A stretch of 12,311 nucleotides of DNA, taken from positions 382-12,692 of the forward strand of contig MHXC01000004.1 in assembly GCA_001824325.1 (NCBI GenBank), in the 5' to 3' direction. Under the pieces are notes generated by a model. The model was given only the letters and a program-made list of their open reading frames with translations. It searched no databases and was not told the DNA's origin. This document shows, piece after piece, positions 1-7,854 of the stretch. Position 1 is the first letter of the stretch, and every line of letters starts with the position of its first letter. Both the position numbers and the translations under genes were made by a program. The DNA is from Parcubacteria group bacterium RIFCSPHIGHO2_01_FULL_47_10b. Its GTDB lineage: Bacteria; Patescibacteriota; Minisyncoccia; 2-01-FULL-47-10.

Positions 1-210
1 ATTGATCAAGGGTATAGGATGCAGGAATATGAAGACAAAATTCAGGAGTTACGGAGTCAGAGTCACGACCTCATGCTGACGATTACGGTGGCGTCAAGCG
101 TGGAGCGATTAAGCACCGTCAAACAATCTTTGCAATTACAGGATGTAACGAATATACGCTATATCAAAGCCGGTGGTTCTCAAGTCACACTGGCCCCTTT
201 TTTTGAATAA
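1..210 (+). CDS. ftsL: FtsL-like cell division protein, C-terminal part (5' end outside window)
   Basis: The reading frame is open from base 1 and ends at TAA 208-210, giving 69 visible residues. FtsL is a small bitopic protein of the divisome; it pairs with a DivIC/FtsB-type partner through a periplasmic coiled coil and helps activate the septal transpeptidase. Visible here is a charged, helix-prone stretch (GYRMQEYEDKIQEL followed by a Leu/Ile-spaced segment, about residues 5-45) and a short hydrophobic tail. This fits the extracytoplasmic part of FtsL, in which a 'GY..' followed by a coiled coil comes after the membrane segment. The membrane helix would lie upstream and is not seen. The main support is position: directly ahead of a class B PBP, as in dcw clusters (mraZ-rsmH-ftsL-ftsI). 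The ATG at 19 is very likely internal, since the frame continues upstream. Sequence similarity alone is weak; another septum-formation-initiator protein is possible. Confidence 0.6.
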   Translation: MDQGYRMQEYEDKIQELRSQSHDLMLTITVASSVERLSTVKQSLQLQDVTNIRYIKAGGSQVTLAPFFE

Positions 211-227
211 AAGAGAGTGGTTAGTGT

Positions 228-287
228 CGGTACACCCAGCACCTTGTTGTTGCTTCACAGCACAGCTAGGCGCTGGGGGAGCTACCG
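228..287 (+). promoter_or_regulatory. Long imperfect stem-loop in the ftsL-ftsI spacer (possible attenuator or structured leader)
   Basis: The 97-nt spacer between the ftsL stop and the ftsI start folds on paper into one hairpin. Pairs are 228-232 with 283-287, C233 with G279, 235-240 with 272-277 (CCCAGC/GCTGGG), 242-244 with 268-270, 246-249 with 263-266 (one G-U), and 251-254 with 259-262. The tetraloop is TCAC (255-258), making 23 pairs in 60 nt with small internal loops. A modest T-rich run (TTTTGTTATT) starts at 289, so it could act as a weak terminator or attenuator reducing ftsI relative to ftsL. It could instead protect an mRNA processing site. There is no reading frame linking the two genes: TGA at 302-304 closes the ftsI frame. 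The pairing is seen directly; any function is inference. Confidence 0.55.
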
Positions 288-307
288 GTTTTGTTATTGC
301 TTGATTC

Positions 308-2047
308 ATGATGCACGCAACACATACCCAGAAGTCAGAACTGCCGCGGTGGCGGCTTGTTGTTACTGCCACTTTTTTTTGCGTCTGCGGTGTCGGCCTT
401 ATTGGGCGTCTCTATGTTTTGCAAATAATTGAACATTCTGACTATCTTGCAGCAGCAGAGCGTAGTTCAGTGGTTCGACATGAAGTCGTTCCCAAGCGCG
501 GGGAAATTTTTTTTAATGATAAAAATGGTGTTTTGTTACCCGTTGCTATCAATAAACAAATTCCTTCGGCCTATGTGGTTCCACGCGAAGTGCAAGAGTC
601 GGGAGCCGACGGCGCACAAGTCGCAGAGAAGATCGCAACAGCGTTATCGCTTGATCCAGCTGATGTTTTGGCGCGCGTGAGTATTCCTGGTGATCCTTAC
701 GAGCCGCTGAAAAAGCGTCTTACTGAAGAAGAGGCGACGTCGGTTGAGGCGCTTGGCATCACGGGCGTGCATATACAAAAAACATGGGACCGATCGTATC
801 CGCTCGGAGATATTGGTGCGCAGACGATTGGCTTTTTGGGGTTCGAGGGAGCAGATCGTGCTGGGCAATATGGCGTCGAGGGTTTTTATGATGCGCAATT
901 GCAGGGCCAGCGAGGTATTTTTTCTGGGGCGCTCGATGGACTTGGTCGGTTAATTCCTTTTGGCAATAAAACGGTAAAGCCAATGGATAACGGCGATGAT
1001 ATTGTGCTGACATTGGATCAGAATGTCATGTTTTCAGTGCGAGATATGTTGAAGGAACTGAATCAGAAATATAGGCCAATGAGTGTTTCCGCGCTCGTGA
1101 TGAATCCAAAAACCGGCGCTGTTATTGCCATGGATTCGTTGCCGTCATTTGATCCGAATACATATGCAGATGTAAAAAATCCGCAACTATTCTTGAATCC
1201 CTTGGTGCATATACCATTTGAGCCTGGTTCGGTCATGAAGCCGATTGCAATGGCTGCGGGGCTCGATACCGGCGTGGTAACACCTGAATCAACGTTTAAC
1301 GATGATAAGGGTTATACCGTTGTTGCGGATCGGGTGATTCGTAATGCCGAAAATAAAGTGTTTGGCGTTGTGACCATGACTGATATTCTGAAAAATTCGA
1401 TCAACACTGGGATTATGTATGTGCAGCAAAAGATAGGAAAGGAACTATTTTTGGAATATATGGAGAAGTTTGGGTTTGCGCGCACAACAGGCATTGATAT
1501 TGCAGCGGAGAAGCAAGGTAGTATTGCCAACTTGTACACCAATCGTGATGTCAACTATGCAACTGCTGCGTTTGGCCAGGGCATCAGCGTGACGCCGGTG
1601 CAGCTTTTGTCGGCTATTAACGCAATTGCCAATGAAGGCAACATTATGAAGCCGCATGTAATTGCTGCGACCATTCATAACGATGTCGAAACAGCGTTTG
1701 AGCCAGTTGTTACAGGGCGAGCAATAAGCGCTGATACGGCAAATCGTTTGACTGCGATGATGGTAACGATTGTTGACGATGGCCAGGCTCGCGGAGCCAA
1801 GGTGCTGAACTATTTCATTGCCGGTAAAACAGGCACAGCCCAAGTGCCAGTTCCGGGAGGATATGCCGATGATCGAACTATTCATACTTATGTAGGGTTT
1901 GCGCCGGCGTTTGATCCGCGATTTTCTATAGCAATCAAGCTCGAAGCGCCATCTGATATTGAATTTGCATCGCAGTCAGTTGCGCCGTCGTTCGGCAAAC
2001 TCGCGAAGTTTTTGTTAGACTATTACCAAATACCGCCAGAGCGGTAG
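308..2047 (+). CDS. ftsI: Class B penicillin-binding protein, septal transpeptidase (FtsI/PBP3-like)
   Basis: Bitopic D,D-transpeptidase that cross-links peptidoglycan, most likely at the division septum. Its 579 residues are close to E. coli FtsI in length. A short cytoplasmic tail is followed by one membrane helix (about 16-39), then a pedestal domain opening with the typical KRGEIF motif (63-68), then the penicillin-binding domain. All three catalytic motifs are present: SVMK with nucleophile S308 and K311, SIN at 364-366, and KTGT at 507-510. The protein ends soon after the catalytic domain, with no PASTA repeats. The start is confined to ATG 308 or ATG 311, because TGA at 302-304 closes the frame just upstream; neither has a Shine-Dalgarno. 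Upstream is the ftsL-like gene, supporting a septal rather than elongation role. An elongation-type PBP2 is the alternative and is less likely given this neighbour. Confidence 0.85.
   Translation: MMHATHTQKSELPRWRLVVTATFFCVCGVGLIGRLYVLQIIEHSDYLAAAERSSVVRHEVVPKRGEIFFNDKNGVLLPVAINKQIPSAYVVPREVQESGADGAQVAEKIATALSLDPADVLARVSIPGDPYEPLKKRLTEEEATSVEALGITGVHIQKTWDRSYPLGDIGAQTIGFLGFEGADRAGQYGVEGFYDAQLQGQRGIFSGALDGLGRLIPFGNKTVKPMDNGDDIVLTLDQNVMFSVRDMLKELNQKYRPMSVSALVMNPKTGAVIAMDSLPSFDPNTYADVKNPQLFLNPLVHIPFEPGSVMKPIAMAAGLDTGVVTPESTFNDDKGYTVVADRVIRNAENKVFGVVTMTDILKNSINTGIMYVQQKIGKELFLEYMEKFGFARTTGIDIAAEKQGSIANLYTNRDVNYATAAFGQGISVTPVQLLSAINAIANEGNIMKPHVIAATIHNDVETAFEPVVTGRAISADTANRLTAMMVTIVDDGQARGAKVLNYFIAGKTGTAQVPVPGGYADDRTIHTYVGFAPAFDPRFSIAIKLEAPSDIEFASQSVAPSFGKLAKFLLDYYQIPPER
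2031..2046 (+). terminator. Small hairpin over the ftsI stop codon (weak terminator candidate)
   Basis: TACCGC (2031-2036), loop CAGA, GCGGTA (2041-2046) is a perfect 6-bp stem with a 4-nt loop, overlapping the last ftsI codons and part of the TAG stop (2045-2047). A T5 run follows only at 2057-2061, about 10 nt after the stem, so it is not a textbook intrinsic terminator. It could still slow RNA polymerase or protect the 3' end of the ftsI message ahead of the tRNA gene. Confidence 0.25.
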
Positions 2048-2053
2048 AGTGGC

Positions 2054-2081
2054 TTGATTTTTAGGGCTTTTCGGGTAGAAT
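2054..2081 (+). promoter_or_regulatory. Promoter for tRNA-Glu
   Basis: TTGATT (2054-2059) and TAGAAT (2076-2081) are separated by 16 bp and match sigma70-type -35 and -10 consensus at 4 and 5 of 6 positions. Transcription would begin near 2088, about 16 nt before the mature tRNA 5' end, leaving a short leader for RNase P. The -35 lies just after the ftsI stop. Confidence 0.55.
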
Positions 2082-2103
2082 AACGCATAGGAACTATACA
2101 GAT

Positions 2104-2175
2104 GGCCCTATCGTCTAGTGGCTAGGACATCACCCTCTCACGGTGGAAACACGGGTTCGAATCCCGTTGGGGTCA
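2104..2175 (+). tRNA. tRNA-Glu (anticodon CTC)
   Basis: Full cloverleaf. The acceptor arm is 2104-2110 with 2168-2174 (two G-U pairs) and the discriminator is A2175. The D arm is 2113-2128 with a GTC/GAC stem. The anticodon stem is 2130-2134 with 2142-2146, the loop is CTCTCAC (2135-2141) and the anticodon is CTC (2137-2139). The T arm is 2151-2167 with the TTCGAAT loop. The body strongly resembles bacterial tRNA-Glu. CCA is not encoded (TAG follows), so it must be added by tRNA nucleotidyltransferase. CTC reads GAG only; an organism normally also needs a TTC isoacceptor, which would lie elsewhere. The 3' end of the gene overlaps the proposed -35 element of the downstream ATPase promoter. Confidence 0.95.
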
Positions 2176-2195
2176 TAGCATCGTTGTGCTATAAT
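2167..2195 (+). promoter_or_regulatory. Extended -10 promoter of the P-type ATPase, predicted leaderless
   Basis: TGC followed by a perfect TATAAT (2190-2195) makes an extended -10 element. TTGGGG (2167-2172, within the tRNA 3' half) lies 17 bp upstream as a weak -35. A start point 7 nt beyond the -10 falls at 2202, the A of the ATPase ATG, so the transcript should have no 5' leader. This agrees with the lack of a Shine-Dalgarno. The element is seen; the start point is inferred from normal spacing. Confidence 0.7.
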
Positions 2196-2201
2196 AGCTC
2201 T

Positions 2202-4907
2202 ATGGCAGCGCAGAGAACAGTGCCGCAGTCGCATGGGCTCCATGAGCGTTGGTATGAGATGAGTGTTGATGAGGCGCTCGAAGCACAGAAGTCCGTACCC
2301 AGCGGATTGTCTTTTGATGAGGTGACAAAACGGCAAGGGCGACACGGCTTAAATGAGCTGGAAGAACGGCGTCGAACTACGCCGTTACAGAATATTTTGA
2401 AGCAGTTCAAGAGCCCGCTCATATATATGTTGTTTATTGCAGCGGGGATCACGTTTGCGCTGAAAGAGTATATTGATATGACGGTGATTTTAGTGGTGGT
2501 TATTGGGAATACGATTATTGGCTATTTACATGAGTCGCGCGCCGACCGGGCGTTTCAAAAGCTCCAGCAAGCACTCACTAGGACTGCGTTTGTCTGGCGG
2601 GATGGATCAGCGCACGAAATTGATGCGCGGGATATCGTACCAGGAGATATTATTATGCTTCGAGCAGGCAGCAAGGTACCCGCAGATGCGCGTCTTATTG
2701 AAGCACAAAACTTGCAAATTGATGAATCAATGCTGACCGGTGAATGGGTGCCGGCGATGAAGGACATTCACAGCATTCATAAGGACCATGGGGTGATCGG
2801 AAAAGCAGGGTCGCTGGCTTTAGGCGACCAGCACTCGATGGTGTTTATGAATACGATCGTGCAACGGGGAGAGGGACGGGCAGTGGTAGTGGCAATTGGC
2901 GAGCATACGCAGGTAGGTAAAATCGCCGATCTGATTCAGCACAATCACAATACAGACGAATACACGCCGTTTCAGAAAAAGCTTGCGTATCTGGGGAAAG
3001 TTATTGGCGTTTTGGTAGCAATAGTGACATTGGTTATTTTTGGGCTTGGGGTGACGCTTGGGCGTGAAGCATCAGAGATGTTTCTAACAGCAGTGGCGAT
3101 CGCGGTGTCGGTGATTCCCGAGGGTCTGCCGGTGGCTATGACAGTCGTATTGGCCATCGCGACACGAAGGATATTGGCGCAACGCGGCTTGGTAAAAAAT
3201 CTTGTTGCTGCGGAAACGCTGGGGTCCGCGTCAGTCATATTGACTGATAAAACGGGGACGTTGACTGAAGGGCGCATGATAGTGTCGGAGGTTGTGGGGT
3301 GCGATCATGCGCTCAATAAGGCAGAAGAAAAGAAATTATTTGAAATGGCAGTGTTGGCAGGTGACAGTATAGTTGAGGACGGTGATGATCCGTCGAAAGA
3401 GGCGCGATTCAAGGGTTCGGCTACTGATCGAGCAGTTGCAATGGCTGCGTATGAGAGGGGGGTCGATGAAATTGGGCTTGAAAAGGCGCACCGACAGAAA
3501 GCGCGATTGAATTTTGACAACCGACGAAAGTTTTTAGGGGCAGTGCATCGGTTTACGCAGGCGCACGACCTCTTGGCAATTGCTGGTGCACCAGAAATGA
3601 TTTATGAGCGTTGTACGCACTATGAATTACACGGAGAAAGTCATCCGTGGTCGAAAACGAAACAAAAGGAGCTGGAGGGTCGTTATGAACAATTAGCGTC
3701 ACAAGGCATGCGGGTAATAGCGATTGCCTACGGGACAAAGGCGGAAACGAAACAGTGGGGATCAATGAGTGATCAAGAGCTCGAGTCCCATGCAAAAGGG
3801 TTAACCATGCTGGGGCTTATAGCATTGCGTGATCCTATTAGGCACACAACGAGGCAGATGCTTCAGGAGGCCATACACGCGGGGATTCGACCGGTCGTGG
3901 TGACAGGGGATCATAAATTAACGGCGCGGGCGATTGCAAAAGAGCTTGGGTTTGATGTACATGGATCAGCGGTCATGGAGGGGTTTGAGCTAGATGCGCT
4001 TAGCGATGAAGAATTAAAAGATCGCGTGCAGCATGTCTCGATATTTTCCCGAGTCAACCCGGAGCATAAATTGCGGATTGTTGATGCATGGCAAGCGCGG
4101 GGCGCGACTGTTGCAATGACAGGCGATGGCATTAACGACGCACCAGCTCTGAAAGAGGCAGATATTGGCGTGGCAGTGGGATCGGGAACTGATATTGCAA
4201 AAGAGAGTGCTGATTTAATTTTGCTGGATGATAAGTTTTCGACGATAGTGGCTGCAATACGTGAGGGAAGAGTAGGGTTTGATAATATTCGCAAAATCAT
4301 TGTGTATTTGTTGTCAGATAGCTTTACGTTGTTTATATTAGTGCTGGGATCGTTGTTTTTGGGACTACCGTTGGCTATTTTACCGGTACAGGTTTTATGG
4401 ATCAATTTAATCCAAGACAGTTTTCCAACATTTGCACTCGGGTTTGAACCAGCAGAAGATGATATTATGCGACGCAAGCCAATCCCGCGAAGTCATAGAA
4501 TTCTTAACAGAGAAATGAAGACCCGGATATTCGTTATTGGAATTATTGCTGACCTCCTATTACTCACCGTATTTTATATGTTGCTGAAAAACGGTACTGA
4601 TCCAAGGATAGCCCGCACTGTCGTTTTCGCTGGCTTATCTGTACAATTCTTTATTAATTTATACGCGATCAAATCATTCAGAAAACCGGTGTGGAGAATC
4701 AACCCATTTTCAAATACCTACTTGGCGCTGTCGTTAGTTTTTGGATTAATTATGATGCTTGCCGCGGTATATGCCCCGTTCTTTAATGTATTCTTGCATA
4801 CGACGCCGCTGCCTGGGTATATGTGGCTCATTTTATTAGCGCTTGGGGGATTGAACCTCGTAGGCGTGGAAACAGTCAAGGCAATATATCGAAATAAACC
4901 GCAATAA
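2202..4907 (+). CDS. P-type cation-transporting ATPase (P2A-like, Ca2+/Mn2+ pump candidate)
   Basis: 901-residue membrane pump that uses ATP to move a cation across the cytoplasmic membrane. Order: N-terminal cation-ATPase domain (about 15-70), M1-M2 (72-110), actuator domain with TGEW (179-182), M3-M4 (264-315) with PEGLP (E307), phosphorylation site DKTGT (D349), nucleotide-binding domain, hinge TGDGIND (D642, D646), then M5-M10 to the end. Aligning by eye to SERCA, the site II ligands are kept (E307, N735, D739), while the site I positions in M5 are replaced (S707 for Asn, L710 for Glu). This resembles the one-site PMR1-like pumps, so Ca2+ or Mn2+ is the best guess but is not proven. Odd points: Trp in place of Ser in TGES, and A461 where the KGAPE lysine is usual. 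An upstream ATG at 2118 is inside the tRNA and is rejected; ATG 2202 follows an extended -10 promoter. Confidence 0.88.
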   Translation: MAAQRTVPQSHGLHERWYEMSVDEALEAQKSVPSGLSFDEVTKRQGRHGLNELEERRRTTPLQNILKQFKSPLIYMLFIAAGITFALKEYIDMTVILVVVIGNTIIGYLHESRADRAFQKLQQALTRTAFVWRDGSAHEIDARDIVPGDIIMLRAGSKVPADARLIEAQNLQIDESMLTGEWVPAMKDIHSIHKDHGVIGKAGSLALGDQHSMVFMNTIVQRGEGRAVVVAIGEHTQVGKIADLIQHNHNTDEYTPFQKKLAYLGKVIGVLVAIVTLVIFGLGVTLGREASEMFLTAVAIAVSVIPEGLPVAMTVVLAIATRRILAQRGLVKNLVAAETLGSASVILTDKTGTLTEGRMIVSEVVGCDHALNKAEEKKLFEMAVLAGDSIVEDGDDPSKEARFKGSATDRAVAMAAYERGVDEIGLEKAHRQKARLNFDNRRKFLGAVHRFTQAHDLLAIAGAPEMIYERCTHYELHGESHPWSKTKQKELEGRYEQLASQGMRVIAIAYGTKAETKQWGSMSDQELESHAKGLTMLGLIALRDPIRHTTRQMLQEAIHAGIRPVVVTGDHKLTARAIAKELGFDVHGSAVMEGFELDALSDEELKDRVQHVSIFSRVNPEHKLRIVDAWQARGATVAMTGDGINDAPALKEADIGVAVGSGTDIAKESADLILLDDKFSTIVAAIREGRVGFDNIRKIIVYLLSDSFTLFILVLGSLFLGLPLAILPVQVLWINLIQDSFPTFALGFEPAEDDIMRRKPIPRSHRILNREMKTRIFVIGIIADLLLLTVFYMLLKNGTDPRIARTVVFAGLSVQFFINLYAIKSFRKPVWRINPFSNTYLALSLVFGLIMMLAAVYAPFFNVFLHTTPLPGYMWLILLALGGLNLVGVETVKAIYRNKPQ

Positions 4908-4916
4908 CGTTCATAT

Positions 4917-5912
4917 ATGGATGCAACAACACTAATTATCGGAGTGGTTGGGGTCGCGGTTATCGTCGCAGCCGTCATGCTGTTCCGGTCGCTTCAGCAA
5001 TCGTTTGAGAGAACTTCTGAGACGCTGCGAGAGCAGTTTCGCCTCCATGTTGAGGAAATAGGTAGATCACAGCAAAGCATGCATCAGCGATTGGATAATG
5101 CGGCACAGACTGTTGGGCGCGTGCATACGGAACTTGGGCGGCTCACTGAGCGGTCGCAGCGAATTGTGGAGATCGGAAAGGATATTCAAGATTTACAGCA
5201 ATTATTAAAAGCCCCCAAGTTGCGCGGCGGTTTTGGCGAGTATTTTCTTGCTGATTTACTCGAAAATATTTTACCCCAGGGCAGCTTCAAGTTGCAACAC
5301 GGGTTTAAGAGTGGCGCGCGTGTCGATGCAGTGATAAAGCTTCGCGACTTAACTATTCCCGTTGATGCAAAGTTTCCACTCGAGAATTTCAAAAAATATA
5401 AAGAGAGTAATGATGAAAAGGAGCGAGGGCGCTTCCAGAAGCAGTTTTTGCAAGATATCAAGACTCATATCAATGCGATAGCAGATAAATATATCAATCC
5501 GGGGGAGGGGACGAGCGATTTTGCCATCATGTATATTCCGGCAGAGAGCGTGTATTATGAGATCGTAGCAACATCAGAGGCGCAGTCTATGCTTGAATAT
5601 TCGTTTGAACGAAAAGTTATTTTGACATCGCCGAGCAATTTTTACGCATATCTCCAAGCCATTTCAATGGGCTTACGTGGCTTGCAAATCGAGCAAAGCG
5701 CGAAGGATATGCTGTCGCGATTGTCGCATCTTCGCGGGGATTTTCAGAAATTTGAAGAAACGTATCGCGTGCTGGGAAAGCATTTATACAACGCAAAACA
5801 GAGTTATGATATGGCCGATGGGAAGCTGGCAACTATGGATCAGACCTTTCTTGTGCTTGAGGGAAGCGACCAACCGAAGTTGCCAATTGACGATACGCAT
5901 TCTGACAAGTAG
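4917..5912 (+). CDS. rmuC: DNA recombination protein RmuC family
   Basis: 331 residues. RmuC proteins carry a PD-(D/E)XK nuclease-like fold and limit DNA rearrangements at inverted repeats; the biochemical activity is not well settled. An N-terminal membrane helix (about 5-24) is followed by a coiled-coil stretch (about 27-98). Next come the family core motifs: RGGFGE (103-108), RVDAVI (135-140), PVDAKFPLENF (148-158, with D150 and K152 as likely nuclease-core residues) and MYIPAESVYYE (205-215). The C-terminal tail is helical and polar. It is shorter than E. coli RmuC (475 residues), mainly through a shorter coiled coil and tail. The ATG lies 9 nt after the ATPase stop, which suggests cotranscription; no Shine-Dalgarno is visible. 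Confidence 0.88.
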   Translation: MDATTLIIGVVGVAVIVAAVMLFRSLQQSFERTSETLREQFRLHVEEIGRSQQSMHQRLDNAAQTVGRVHTELGRLTERSQRIVEIGKDIQDLQQLLKAPKLRGGFGEYFLADLLENILPQGSFKLQHGFKSGARVDAVIKLRDLTIPVDAKFPLENFKKYKESNDEKERGRFQKQFLQDIKTHINAIADKYINPGEGTSDFAIMYIPAESVYYEIVATSEAQSMLEYSFERKVILTSPSNFYAYLQAISMGLRGLQIEQSAKDMLSRLSHLRGDFQKFEETYRVLGKHLYNAKQSYDMADGKLATMDQTFLVLEGSDQPKLPIDDTHSDK

Positions 5913-5948
5913 AATGAGTGCATAACTATATGTTCCCGATTATATCAC

Positions 5949-6509
5949 ATGCGAAGACAGCTATTGCAATTTTTTGGTGAATTAACGCGGATTATCGTTG
6001 TTTCATTGTTGATCGTTATACCGATCCGGTTCTTTGTGATGCAACCGTTTTTTGTGAAGGGCTCAAGCATGGAGCCGAATTTCAGCGATCGACAATATCT
6101 GCTCGTCGATGAAATTACGTATCGATTTCGCGAGCCGCACCGCGGGGATGTCATTGTATTTAAGTATCCGAAAGACCCGAAACAATACTATATCAAGCGT
6201 GTCATCGGATTACCCGGGGAGCGCGTAGTGGTTCAAAATAATCAGGTAACGATTTACGACGAGGACCATCCGAATGGTTTTTCACTTACTGAAAGCGGTT
6301 ACTTAGCTGATGGGGAACTGACCGGAGGAGATACAGATATGACGCTTGCGAATGATCTATTCTTCGTCATGGGCGACAATCGCGAGGCATCATATGACTC
6401 GCGTCGCTGGGGGCCACTTCCTGAAGATTTGATTATCGGGCGTGCGCTTGTCCGCGTATTTCCTATTGATAAGGCAATGGCCATCGAAGCGCCGCAATAT
6501 AATTACTAA
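5949..6509 (+). CDS. lepB: Signal peptidase I (S26 family)
   Basis: 186-residue membrane-anchored serine protease that removes signal peptides from exported proteins outside the cytoplasmic membrane. One N-terminal membrane helix (about 12-30) precedes the catalytic domain. Box B is GSSMEPNF with nucleophile S40. Box C/D is YYIKRVIGLPGE with general base K83. Box E is GDNREASYDSRRWGP in the C-terminal third. The size matches the short Gram-positive/Patescibacteria type, without the large second domain of E. coli LepB. ATG 5949 places the helix right at the N-terminus. It sits 36 nt after rmuC and 7 nt before hisS. There is no Shine-Dalgarno; TATATG at 5927-5932 could be a -10, but no convincing -35 was found. 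Confidence 0.93.
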   Translation: MRRQLLQFFGELTRIIVVSLLIVIPIRFFVMQPFFVKGSSMEPNFSDRQYLLVDEITYRFREPHRGDVIVFKYPKDPKQYYIKRVIGLPGERVVVQNNQVTIYDEDHPNGFSLTESGYLADGELTGGDTDMTLANDLFFVMGDNREASYDSRRWGPLPEDLIIGRALVRVFPIDKAMAIEAPQYNY

Positions 6510-6516
6510 TTGATTT

Positions 6517-7854
6517 ATGAATAACGAAAACGAGGCAAACGAGCAACCATTTCCAGATCAGAAAACGTTCGGTACGATTCAGTCGCCTCGCGGCATGCAT
6601 GATATTTTGCCGGAAGACCAGCCGTACTGGGAATGTATTCGCGATGTCGTTCGAAAAGAAGCGGCGGCATACAATTTTGAGCGCATTGATACGCCGATTC
6701 TTGAAGCGACACCGCTATTCACCAAGGGCGTTGGCCAAGGTACCGATATCGTAGAGAAAGAAATGTACTCATTTAAGACCAAGGGTGGAGATGCGCTAAC
6801 TATGCGTCCCGAGGGCACTGCGTCTGTTGTACGAGCGTATTTAGAGCACGGGATGCCGAATCGCCCAAGTCCGATAAAGCTTTACTATATCGGTCCATTT
6901 TTCCGCCATGAAAGTCCGCAGAAAGGACGATTTCGCCAATTCCATCAAATAGGTTTCGAAATTTTGAACTCCGCTAGCCCAGCGAGTGATGCAGAAATTA
7001 TTCAGCTTACGTATGGCTTGTTGAGTAAGTTGAAAATCAAGAATATTACCATACAGATTTCGTCCCTTGGTGACAACGAAAGCCGGGTGCCCTATCTTGA
7101 AAAATTACGAGCCTATTTGCGTGAACATGCAGCAAGTCTCCCTGCGGATTGCAAAAAGAAATTACGGACGAGGCCGCTGGCGATCTTTGATTGTAAAGAA
7201 GAAAAAGCGCTTCGGGTTGCGCAAAATGCACCCAAGATTATTGATAATTTGTCGAAGGCATCATATACCCACTTTAAGCAAGTATTGGAGATGCTCGATG
7301 AGCTTGAGTTACCGTATAATGTAAACCCATTATTAGTGCGAGGATTAGACTATTATACGCGGACCGTATTCGAAATATGGAAATCGAACGATGAGGATGG
7401 CGAGGCGCGCAACATTGCACTTGGTGGTGGTGGTCGCTATGACAACCTTATTCAAATGCTTGGCGGTCCTGTGGCAACTCCCGCAGGGGGCGTCGCACTC
7501 GGCATTGAGCGGTTGGTCGAAATGATGAAGTCCGAGGGAGTTGAGCTTAAAAATACGCAAAAGCCGACGGTGTTTCTGGCGCAACTTGGCTTTGATGCGA
7601 AGAAGAGAAGCTTGAAATTATTTGATGAGTTGCGAAAGCAGGGGATTATCGCTGTTGCATCATTTGACCGAGATTCATTGAAAAGTCAGTTGAAGCAAGC
7701 AGACCGTTACGGTGTGTTGTATACGTTGATGCTTGGTCAAAAAGAATTACTCGACGGCAGGATTATTTTACGCGACATGGCAACCGGCAGCCAGGAGATA
7801 TTAAAATTAGCCAACATTACAAAGGAAATTAAAGATCGGTTAAAGAAACACTAA
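6517..7854 (+). CDS. hisS: Histidyl-tRNA synthetase (class II)
   Basis: 445 residues; charges tRNA-His with histidine using ATP in the cytoplasm. It opens with a short polar extension (about 1-24) before the family start QSPRGMHDILPED. Motif 2 is FFRHESPQKGRFRQFHQ, with R130 the ATP-binding arginine. The histidine-specific motif is RGLDYYTRTVFE (275-286), followed by ALGGGGRYDNL. Motif 3 is GVALGIERL with R332. The C-terminal anticodon-binding domain begins near residue 350. All key residues are present, and the length is slightly above E. coli HisS (424) because of the N-terminal extension. ATG 6517 is 7 nt past lepB with no Shine-Dalgarno, so it is probably cotranscribed with lepB. Confidence 0.96.
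   Translation: MNNENEANEQPFPDQKTFGTIQSPRGMHDILPEDQPYWECIRDVVRKEAAAYNFERIDTPILEATPLFTKGVGQGTDIVEKEMYSFKTKGGDALTMRPEGTASVVRAYLEHGMPNRPSPIKLYYIGPFFRHESPQKGRFRQFHQIGFEILNSASPASDAEIIQLTYGLLSKLKIKNITIQISSLGDNESRVPYLEKLRAYLREHAASLPADCKKKLRTRPLAIFDCKEEKALRVAQNAPKIIDNLSKASYTHFKQVLEMLDELELPYNVNPLLVRGLDYYTRTVFEIWKSNDEDGEARNIALGGGGRYDNLIQMLGGPVATPAGGVALGIERLVEMMKSEGVELKNTQKPTVFLAQLGFDAKKRSLKLFDELRKQGIIAVASFDRDSLKSQLKQADRYGVLYTLMLGQKELLDGRIILRDMATGSQEILKLANITKEIKDRLKKH

Noticed and set aside
217..432. Short + strand frame between ftsL and ftsI, a possible small gene
   Set aside because: It runs through the hairpin and into ftsI in another frame, has no start signal, and shows no recognisable domain.
2118..2201. 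An upstream ATG would extend the ATPase by 28 residues
   Set aside because: These bases encode the tRNA-Glu body and then the promoter; the predicted peptide has no resemblance to ATPase N-termini, and ATG 2202 fits the -10 box.
3911..4477. Minus-strand frame of 188 codons inside the ATPase gene
   Set aside because: It lies wholly opposite conserved ATPase sequence, gives a low-complexity Ser/Asn/Ile-rich peptide, and has no promoter or family motif.
5927..5946. TATATG and TATATC as -10 boxes for lepB
   Set aside because: No -35 at proper spacing was found and the sequence is simply A/T-rich; the second lies only 2 nt before the ATG.
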